From positions 17,643,363 through 17,707,362 of the forward strand of contig JALGPY010000010.1 in the NCBI GenBank assembly GCA_023055425.1: a stretch of 64,000 bases of DNA. The letters are read 5' to 3'. Positions 56,246-64,000 of this stretch are shown one piece after another; the first letter of the stretch is position 1, and every line of letters begins with the position of its first letter. Below the pieces are notes generated by a model. It ran no database searches and had not been told where the DNA came from. It was given only the letters and a program-made list of their open reading frames with translations. Origin of the DNA: Linanthus parryae (Eukaryota > Streptophyta > Magnoliopsida > Ericales > Polemoniaceae). The position numbers and the translations under genes were made by a program.

Positions 56246-57870
56246 ACAACTCCCTACGTTATCTGTTCCAAGCTTGAACAGATAAGGATCGTCCCAATAG
56301 TACTGACATGCATCTGCAAAATACTTCTTCCTATGAATGTAGGAAAAGTCGGTAGGAACAAAGTTGTTTTCCTTGAAGTTTGCCAAGTCAGCATACCAAG
56401 GAACAGCTGAAACCACTACCATGAGCTGCTCATATGGAAAGTCTTGTTTGTTAGGCACCTCCTCATGCGTCTCCTTCTCTAATTTGGATAAACAATCAGT
56501 CACAAAATTTTCCACCCCTTTCTTGTCTTTAATATGAATGTCGGACCCCTGCTTCAAAACAACCCTCCGGATCAATCTTTTCTTTGCGTCCTTCTTGGTG
56601 AGAAGGTACTTGAGGGCCGCATGGTCAGTCAAGATAGTCACCTGACCACAAGATACGAACGAGACTTGTCCAACGCGAAAGGTAATAGACAACATCTACT
56701 TCTCAGTAGTATCATAATTCACATGTGCATTATTTATAGTTCGACTAGCATAATAGATGATATAGTACCTTATCTTTTCGTTGTCCCAAAACTGGTCACA
56801 CTGCATAGTCACTCGCATCACACATGAGCTCAAACGGAAAATTCTAGTCCAGAGTGGTGATGATAGGCGCGCTAATCAGCTTCTCCTTGAGCAAATAAAA
56901 AGACAACTTTCACTCCTCAGTAAAATCAAAGAAAGCATCTTTCTCAAGAAATCCAGACAAAGACTTTGTGATCTTTGAGAAATATTTAATGAAGCGCCTG
57001 TAGAACCCAAGATGTCCCAAGAAAATCCTTACCCCCTTTGACAGAAGTACAATAAGGCAGTTTCTCAATGACCTATTTCTAGGATCTATCCACCTCCAAG
57101 CCTATGTTTGAAGTTTTGTGCCCCAAATCTATGCCCTCAATCACCATGAAATGACACTTCTCCCAGTTGAGCACTAGGTTGGTGTCAATGCTTCTATCCA
57201 ACACACGGGCCAGTTGCTTCACATAATCTTTAAAGCCATCACCATGAAGCGAAAAATCATCGATGAATACCTCAAATTTCTACTCCATCATATCAAAGAA
57301 CATCGACATCATGCACTTCTGAAAAGTAGCAGTTGCATTGCATAACCCGAATGGCATGCGTCTAAAAGCAAAAGTTCCGTAGGGACAATTGAATGTCGTC
57401 TTCTCCTTATCCGCTGGCTCAATAGCAATCTGGTTGTACGCGGAGTACCTATCCAGAAAACAATAATGCAAGTGATGAGCCAGCCTATCAAGAAAATAAG
57501 CAACGAGTAGGAGGGGAAAGTTTTCATTGTGAGCTGCATCATTCAACTTGCGGTAGTCCATGAAAAATTTCCACCATGTCAGTGTTAGGGTAGAAATCTG
57601 ATCTTCGTTGTCCTATTCCACAACAGTAATACTTCCCTTCTTAGGGACACACTGCACCGGGCTCGTCCATGTGTTGTCGAAAATTGGGTAGATGATGCCC
57701 ACTTCCAAAAATTTAAGCAAATCTTTATTCACCACCTCCTGCATATGAGGATTGAGGTGGCGCTAAAATTGGACCACCGACTTCCTATCCTCCATAAGCC
57801 GGATCTTGTGTTGGCAAACTGTGGGACTGATCCCCTTGATATCTAATATGGTCCATCCCATAACTACCTT
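56246..57870 (-). pseudogene. Athila-type RT and RNase H (element J)
   Basis: Pre-RT block NPHMQEVVNKDLLKFLEVGI (about 57700-57760). RT: MDYRKLNDAAHNENFPL (57510-57561), FLDRYSAYNQIAIEP (about 57415-57460), YGTFAFRRMPFGLCNATATF (about 57320-57380) and catalytic box EVFIDDFSLHGDG (about 57238-57278). Then RRFIKYFSKITKSLSGFLEK and RNase H with CDASDYAV (about 56800-56825) and TILTDHAALKYLLTKKDAKK (about 56585-56645). Stops are frequent in the first part; the 56147-56695 stretch is open. Confidence 0.87.
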
Positions 57871-58438
57871 TCTTCCCTATAATATTTTGAGCATTTGCTC
57901 TTCATATTCCCTGTCCAGGCAAGAAGACACGATCACGGGTAGAGTTTCATTAGTGCCCAAATATAAATATTTCAAATGTGCGGGTAAAGGCTTTAAATAT
58001 AGAAAATTATAAATTTCAAGAGAAGGAGTAAGAGTCTTCCTTTCTCCCTCGTTGAAGAGATGGAGTGGTTTGCGCCTCCATATCTTGCTCTTTTTCACTT
58101 GAATCAAGCAAAGCAAGTTCCTCATATAGCTGCTCCAATAAAGTATTCTCCTCGTTTGATGTGTATGCCTCCACACCAAAGCATTGCTCACTCACCGCAT
58201 ACGCGGGAAAACTTCATAGCTTCAAAGACATTTAATGCCACCTTATCATGGTTGATCCGCATCATCACACTGGAAACAGCAAGGAATGGTCGTCCCAAGA
58301 TGAGTGGGCATCATCATCAGCCTCCATGTCAAGAATCACGAAATTCGCGGGGAAGATGAGCCCTTCGACTCTCACAAGTACATCCTCCAAAACGCCAAGT
58401 GCATGTTTGATGGTACGATCTTCCATCTGCAAGCACAT

Positions 58439-58680
58439 TCAATTCGGCTTTGGATCGCCCACACCGAGTTGCTCAAAAACGGATGTGGGAATCAAATTAA
58501 TGCTTTCACCAAGGTCACACAATGTCCGCCCATGAAAAGCATCTCCCAATATCACAGGGATGATAAAACCGCCAGGATCTTTCGTCTTATTTGGTAATGC
58601 CTTTTGCACAACAGCGCTACACTCTTCATGCAATGTCACGGTTTCAAAATCATCCATGCGCCTCCTATTAGACAAGACGT
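58439..58680 (-). pseudogene. Athila-type aspartic protease (element J)
   Basis: PGGFIIPVILGDAFHGRTLC followed by DLGESINLIPTSVFEQLGVG: the active-site block normally CDLGASINLMP, here with Ala changed to Glu. Located between gag and RT as expected. The stretch 57871-58438 between protease and RT is a frame-broken linker with no recognisable domain. Confidence 0.82.
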
Positions 58681-59940
58681 CCTTGATAAATTTAGCATAC
58701 TTGGCATTTGTGAAATGGCCTCCGCAAAATGTATATTAATATGCAAATCTTGAAGATATCCACAAACTTCTTGAAGTGCTTGGCATCATCTTGGCTCTTC
58801 AACCTCTATGGGTATGGAATACGCATGTTGTAATCTTCCTATGGCTTTTGCGTCTCCTCTGACTTCCTCATCGTGACCTTTTATTGGGGACTTGCGTTAG
58901 GAACGGGAATATCTTCACTCAACTCCTTCTTAGTGGTCTTAGTCGTCTCATCTCGCGCGTGGCTAGGATATGGAGGAACCTCAATAGTGATTCCAGTGCG
59001 AGTAGTGATTGCATTCAGTTTCTCATTCAGAGTGATCGTTTTGGTAGGAAGCATGCCAGGTGGTAGCTTAGTATCCGGATTAGCAATTTGCCCAATCTGT
59101 GTCTCATGTCTCTTCACAGTAGCTTCAATAGATACAAGCTTCTCATTCATCTTTTCTAGAAGGTTGTATAAGTCAGTATTATGTTATTGTTCTTGTGCTT
59201 GTTGTTGTGGTCCTTGCCTCTAAGCTTGATATGGGGGATTAGGCTGCTGGCCAAGTGCATACAACCGACTGTTAAGATTGTTATAGATGAAGTTTGGGTG
59301 ATTGGGGTTGTTGCGATGATAATTGGTCGGTCACTGCTGCTGTCTGGGTGGACCCATATAATTCACATCTTCAATCCTACATTCATATCCCTGATTGTCA
59401 TCCGCGATCTGCTCTCCCATAGACTTCACCTATGTATTAGGATTCATGTCGTTAAAAGAAGTGGTCATCATTGCCATTTGTTGCTCCATTGATTTCATTT
59501 TGTTGACCTTATTTCCATCCCCACCTTATTTTTGTAATCTAAGCGCCTCAGACCTCGTTGTTTCTCGCTTAGCCACAGTGTTAAGCAGGTCTTGAGCTCG
59601 TTAGACTCCCATGCCCATAAAATTTCCTCCGGATAGCATATCCAATTCATTCGTTGTTTCCGTGTCAAGAGAATTTTAGAAATAGTGGAGGAGCTTATAC
59701 CACGGCTCTCCATGATTAGGGAACCTGCGAAGGATCTGATTGAACATCCTCCAAGTATCTCCCAATGAGTCATCCTCTTGTTGTGTAAACTTCGTGATAT
59801 CAGCTATTTGCTGAGCGCCTTTGGATGGTGGAAGATATCTCCTCAGAAACTCTCTGGAACAATCTTCGCATGTTCAGATTGATCCAGCTGGAATTTCCAG
59901 TAGCCACGGATTTGCTTTTCTAGATAAAGAGAAGGAAAAA
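58681..59940 (-). pseudogene. Athila-type gag (element J)
   Basis: Retrotrans_gag-like core at the right end: YLPPSKGAQQIADITKFTQQ and DSLGDTWRMFNQILRRFPNH (about 59720-59790), the usual Athila gag block. The rest shows Gln-rich and Pro-rich parts and, at 58881-59150, SIEATVKRHETQIGQIAN. Stops and frame changes are frequent. The gag N-terminus and the PBS are missing at the junction with the 5' LTR. Confidence 0.8.
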
Positions 59941-60005
59941 AGCATTAGCTTCATTGTCTCATCTCAAACTCTATGATCATATAATGCCAAAGTAATTTGC
60001 TCGAA

Positions 60006-61314
60006 GTTGATTTTTTTTTACTAATTCTATATAATTAAAAGACATCAAATTCAAAAAACTGGGTGAATAATAAAACGGTTAAAGTTTTGGAATTACTAAA
60101 TGGAGAAAAAGTTCAGGACATCTCTCAGGATCACTAGGGTGTTTATAGCGTTAATGGTTTATGTTCATAAGACACCGGTGTATTTTTCTTAGCCAAACGA
60201 ACATCACTACTTTATTAATTCTTCTAACAAAGTCTATACTTAGACGCACATAACTGATTCCTCTAGCCTATGTAAGTTCTGATCATGCTATAAGCTCTTT
60301 GTGATCTACTCTAGTTCTTAGTTAACTAAACCGATTCCTCTAGTTTAGATACGACTAGTTTAAAATTCAATTTCGAGTAGTAAATAGCGATTCCTCTAGC
60401 ATTCACCACCTATAATCATTCCTACCGCGACGTCAAACAATAATAATGATAAATTATGCGCATGAATCAAGCATAACTTAGAAGAACGCATCCAAATAAG
60501 CTAAACAGTGATTTATAATCCTTAAACCACCAAAACGGTGTTAAACCCTAGCTACCTTTGAGATATCCTTAATAAAAAGTTTAGGTACTCTTACTCATGA
60601 TCAAAATAACAAGTTTCAAGTTGACCATAAGGAAAAACTAAAGAAAAGTTGAGTAAATAATCCAAATCCCAAAAGCTCCGAAGCAAGTCTCCTACGTTGG
60701 CTAACTCCAAAAACGGAGTTCTAGGTCACATAATACTTAGAACATTCTTTCCACACTTGTTTCTAATTATTACAATATAACCCCAAGAATTTACAACGTT
60801 TCCAGTTCATTTCATGCGAACAATCAAGTAGTTCATGTGAACATCTTTGTGGGAGCAGCTTTTCTGTTCGTGTGAACACCTGCACTTGGCTTCCTTCAAT
60901 CTTTATCTTTGAAAATATTTTAAGTCTTTCTGTTCGTACGAACACAGGTTGTGTTCGCACGAACACTTTGTCTAGATTTGCTTTTCCTTCATTTTTCAAA
61001 CTCCAAATCCTCGTCTACTTCCCCGAGCACGTCTCTTGAGCATTCCTTGCTTCCGAGGTTCACTTCCTCTCCTAAATTCCCGCTCCAAGCTCCCGATTCC
61101 TGAAATTCACAACACGAAAACATATCGGAAGATCAAACGAGAAAAATATCGCATAACATACATGGAAAAGCGCTCGGACTTGACAATGACGTTCAAATGC
61201 TCATACATACTCAAAACTATCAAAAATCGGCCCAAAACACATGTAAATGTATCAGAATGCACACAAAACGATAAGAATTCACATATGAATATAATTGCAA
61301 TGATGGAGTTTTCA
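60006..61314 (-). repeat. 5' LTR of element J, inner end lost
   Basis: Collinear with 34091-35394 from about base 120 of that LTR to its end. On the minus strand it starts TGAAAACTCC at 61314. Palindrome-like CGTACGAAC motifs at 60815-60972. The last ~120 bp (to GTGTCA) and the PBS are deleted, gag sequence starting near 59940. Confidence 0.85.
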
Positions 61315-61755
61315 GCAGTCAGGTTTTGTGTTTTGCCTTAATGTTGGAGTTGTGAGCTCGAAGAGTTGGAAGAAAGATAGTTGTCGATTCTACCACATAG
61401 GCTGAGTATATTTGTGCATCAGATGCATCAAAGAAAGTTGTTTGGATCAGAAAGTTAATTATTGAAGGAGTTGTCCCTAGCACTGCGGATCCTCTAGCAC
61501 TATATTGTGACAACAATGGTGCGATTGCATAGGCTAATGAACCTAGATCTCACCAACGGTCCAAGCAGTTACTCAGGAAATTTCATATCATTCGAGAGTT
61601 CATCGATAGAAGAGATGTGAGGATATGCAAAGTACCGACAAATGAAAATCTTTTGGACCCACTTAACAAGCCCCTTTCTCAACATTAGCATGAGGGCCAC
61701 ACTAGATCAGTAGGCATACGAGATGCACCAGATTGGCTCTAGTGCAAGTGGGAAC
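61315..61755 (+). pseudogene. Copia RNase H end and pol tail (element D)
   Basis: Completes RNase H broken at 34090: SGFVFCLNVGVVSSKSWKK (61319-61375), then frame changes; the family blocks around the second acidic site (61380-61420) and the tail (PTNENLLDPLNKPL near 61636-61680) can still be followed. PPT CAAGTGGGAAC ends at 61755. Confidence 0.82.
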
Positions 61756-62797
61756 TGTTAGAGTATGTCCTATAGGCAATCTATTTATCGTGAACATTTA
61801 TAAAGCCTTTCTATTCATTGTATTACCGATATGGAGACATGTTAATATCTCCATATCGGTAATACAATCACTTTCTATTCATTGTATTACCGATATGGAC
61901 ATATCAATTCTAACATATGGGTACGCATAAGGAGTAATGGCGCACTGGGTGACCCGCCTTGAGAGGATTGCATGAGTGTTATGTGAATGTCACAAGTGCT
62001 TCTCATAGTGGCAATGGTTTTGTGATCCTTCTTCTTGAAGTAACTACATTCTCAAGATGCAGAGTGCATGTTTTAGTGTCGACTAACGTCACGCTGTAAC
62101 AAGGTGACTATAAATTAGATAATTGAACATGCTATGAAACATGCTGAGATATGTAAGTGATATAGATAGGATTTGTCCCTCCTACATAATAGGACTAAAT
62201 ATTCACGGTCACTCGATGAGTGAGACTTAGAGAAATGGATGGCCATGCTCAAGTGGATCGATATGAGATATTGAAGTCATTTGTTTTTCTAAGTCTACTC
62301 AGAGAATCGAGAAACTATAGATTGGATATACGAGTGTGACATTCCATTCCTTGTGTCCAATTTGGATAGATGTGACAAAGAAATTATACAACACGGTAAC
62401 ATTGGTCATATAGGTTAATCAGATCACTGATCTTCCTATTACTTGGGTAGCATTGATGTACTACTTTATAACGCTCAATGTTTGTAATTGTTACTGCCAA
62501 CGTAATTAGGAACCTAGTGGGTAACACACATAGAATAGATCTAATTGGAATTAGTTGCTCATTAGTTGGACTTAAGAGAAACGATGAATGTTGGACTAAA
62601 GTGTAAACTATGCTCATTAGTTGGACTAAAAAGCAATTGTGGACTAGAATGCAAACGATCCAAACTGTTGGGTTAAAGGGCAAGGATGAATTCTCTAGCC
62701 TATAAATAGGATTTTTAGGCTATAAAATTCAGTGTAGATTCATTCCACACATACATACATTGATAAGAGAGAAAGATAGACCAAAGAGTGAAACATC
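61756..62797 (+). repeat. 3' LTR of element D, truncated
   Basis: Starts TGTTAGAGTATG after the PPT. Collinear with M to about 62797, where minus-strand Athila-type sequence begins. Its U3 has a fold-back: a perfect 21-bp inverted repeat (61817-61837 / 61848-61868) followed by a third, direct copy of the arm (61881-61899). Confidence 0.82.
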
Positions 62798-63375
62798 GTG
62801 ACCCTCCTTGATGTCCACAATCACAAAGTCAGCTAGAAAGACAAATGCACCCACTTTGATAAGTAAGTTCTCAATCACCTCCTTCTCAGTCACAATAGAA
62901 TTATCTGCCAGTTGCAGACCCATTTTGACCGGTGTTGGCACACCAATGCCTAGTCTTTGAAACAAGGACAATGGCATGAGATTTTTGCTAGCACCTAAAT
63001 CCCAGAGCTCGTGTGTATGAATAACACCCCCAAGAATGCGGCCTAAGATATCACTGCCTGGATCGCTCACCTTGTAAATATCTCGTTGTATCACTGCGCT
63101 ACACGTCTCCGTCAGCTTTACCTTGGCATAGGGGTCTAGGCTCTTCTTCCCTATAGATTGTCCTTCAGAAACTTCTTATACGTGGGCATTTGAGCTAGAG
63201 ATTCCAAAAGGGGATGTTGATGTGAAGATGTCTGAATATTTCCATGAATCTCCCATAGTGCTCATCATCATTCCTCTTCAGTTCCATCGGGTATGATACG
63301 TGTGGCTCACAATCAGCCGGATTTATATTTTTCTTTGACTTTTCTTTCTTCTCAATTGTGTTCTTCGATTGTGGA
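62798..63375 (-). pseudogene. Athila-type gag end and protease fragment P
   Basis: Protease block LWDLGASKNLMPLSLFQRLG (about 62935-63000), with Cys before DLGAS changed to Trp, then MGLQLADNSIVTEKEVIENL and FVIVDIKEGHDV at the left end. Further right (about 63190-63330) lie gag-end pieces: EPHVSYPMELKRNDDEHYGR and FRHLHINIPF. Different copy from J. Frame broken in the gag end. Confidence 0.78.
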
Positions 63376-64000
63376 TGATAACTCCTTCATAAGATTTCTC
63401 CTATGTACATTTTATACTGTCTTTTGTGTGCGTGTCGGTGCAAAGTAATGAGATTAGAGTTAGTATGAGAAGAAAATGCATTTTTAGATGTTTTTGAGCT
63501 TTAAAGTGCAATCCGGGCGTTTCTAACATGATTTTACGTATGATTTGGATATTTTATCACATTTGATCTTTCTTGTAGTGTTCTTGTTATGATTGACGTG
63601 AAATATGCATGCGAGGATCAAGTGGAGAGAAGAAATGAGCTTCGTAATAGAAGGAAAAGATGAATTTGGCGCGTTTTGGATGTTTTCGCAAAAATCGGGC
63701 AATAATTGAGAAAAATGAGAAAATGGTCTGGAAACGGGAATTTCTCTACGTGGATGAAGTCTACTTCGCAAAAAGGAATCCAAAGATATAAAAATCACAT
63801 TTATCAGAGCTCGGGATTAAAATCCGGGTCCTTATTTTCTTTTCAAAACAGCTTAGTTAATTTCAGGATATTTGGAGGATTTTGAGGTTGTATGACCTAG
63901 TGAAAAAGCAAATAAGACCCGAACCTTGTCCTTAAACCTGCACTCCCAACCTGAAATTTACTTATAGACCAGCAGTCAAAACCACCATTTTCACCTCTTA
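63376..64000 (+). repeat. Start of an Athila-type LTR (Q)
   Basis: TGATAACTCC, identical to the sense LTR start of J, is preceded by GATTGTGGA, a PPT-like run. The following sequence has no ORF. It lies head to head with fragment P; the rest runs off the window. Confidence 0.6.

Larger units (their letters stand above)
34091..61314 (-). mobile_element. Element J: Athila-type Ty3/Gypsy element, 27.2 kb span
   Basis: Minus-strand element with 3' LTR (34091-35394), PPT (35397-35410), probable env-like ORF (37560-38856), pol C-terminus (about 40255-40379), pol body (55505-57870), protease and gag (58439-59940) and 5' LTR (60006-61314, inner end lost). The interval 40380-55503 is a foreign patchwork inserted within integrase. 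Athila lineage is inferred from the SINLIP-type protease, the FIDDFS RT box, PPT and LTR layout, and the presence of an ORF after pol. No PBS is seen because the gag start/LTR junction is deleted at about 59940-60005. Confidence 0.82.
10976..62797 (+). mobile_element. Element D: TNT1-like Ty1/Copia copy split in four pieces
   Basis: One dead plus-strand Copia copy whose parts are 10976-11854 (leader, gag 5' part), 26548-27706 (gag 3' part, protease, integrase start), 32087-34090 (integrase, RT, RNase H start) and 61315-62797 (RNase H end, LTR). At each break the reading frame continues across the insertion once a short TSD is removed: EV|QK in gag at E, RGGIQYFITF in integrase at G, RSQSGFVF in RNase H at J. 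The insertions are E, G (containing I) and J. The 5' LTR is missing; the leader becomes recognisable at about 10976 by similarity to element H (43690-44180). Confidence 0.82.

Overview
The window looks like heterochromatin of a large flowering-plant (probably eudicot) genome. It is AT-rich and built almost entirely of decayed, nested LTR retrotransposons: Ty1/Copia of a SIRE-type lineage and of a TNT1-like lineage, and Ty3/Gypsy of the Tat, Athila and probably Tekay/chromovirus lineages. I found no convincing host gene, rRNA, tRNA or CRISPR array. Lineages are assigned from protein motifs and layout read by eye. The species is not identifiable.

Layout. (1) 1-3244: 5' LTR, PBS and gag of a minus-strand SIRE-type copy (element A), inserted into the integrase of a plus-strand SIRE-type copy (element B, 3245-9610) that keeps RT, RNase H, an env-like third ORF, a PPT and a 3' LTR. 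(2) 9611-10975: unassigned, possibly an old Gypsy LTR. (3) One dead TNT1-like Copia copy (element D) is spread in four pieces over about 10976-62797, split by three later insertions: a complete 14.7-kb Tat-type Gypsy element E (11855-26547, TSD aagtg); a SIRE-type solo LTR G (27707-32086, TSD gtatc), itself split by insertion I (27845-31032, TSD atatg); and a 27.2-kb Athila-type element J (34091-61314, TSD gcaat/gcagt). (4) J is itself split by a patchwork at 40380-55503: inverted Athila-type LTR fragments, a TNT1-like Copia copy H preceded by a second copy's 3' end sharing one LTR, and an RT-deleted SIRE-type copy C. (5) 62798-64000: an Athila-type protease fragment and the start of another Athila-type LTR.

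The most interesting object is E. Besides gag, protease, RT, two RNase H domains and integrase on the plus strand, it carries on the minus strand a six-exon gene (25207 to 20464) with five short GT-AG introns and compatible phases. Its product resembles plant mobile domain (aminotransferase-like) proteins. A second, shorter antisense reading frame (19994 to 19535) starts in an identical 17-bp context. Other unexplained patterns are arrays of short palindromes in the SIRE-type LTRs that recur in their coding regions, a different palindrome family in the Athila-type LTRs, and two fold-back rearrangements in Copia LTRs.

Almost every retroelement frame is broken by stops or frameshifts. E has intact-looking LTRs and TSD but broken frames, so autonomous activity now is unlikely for anything here.
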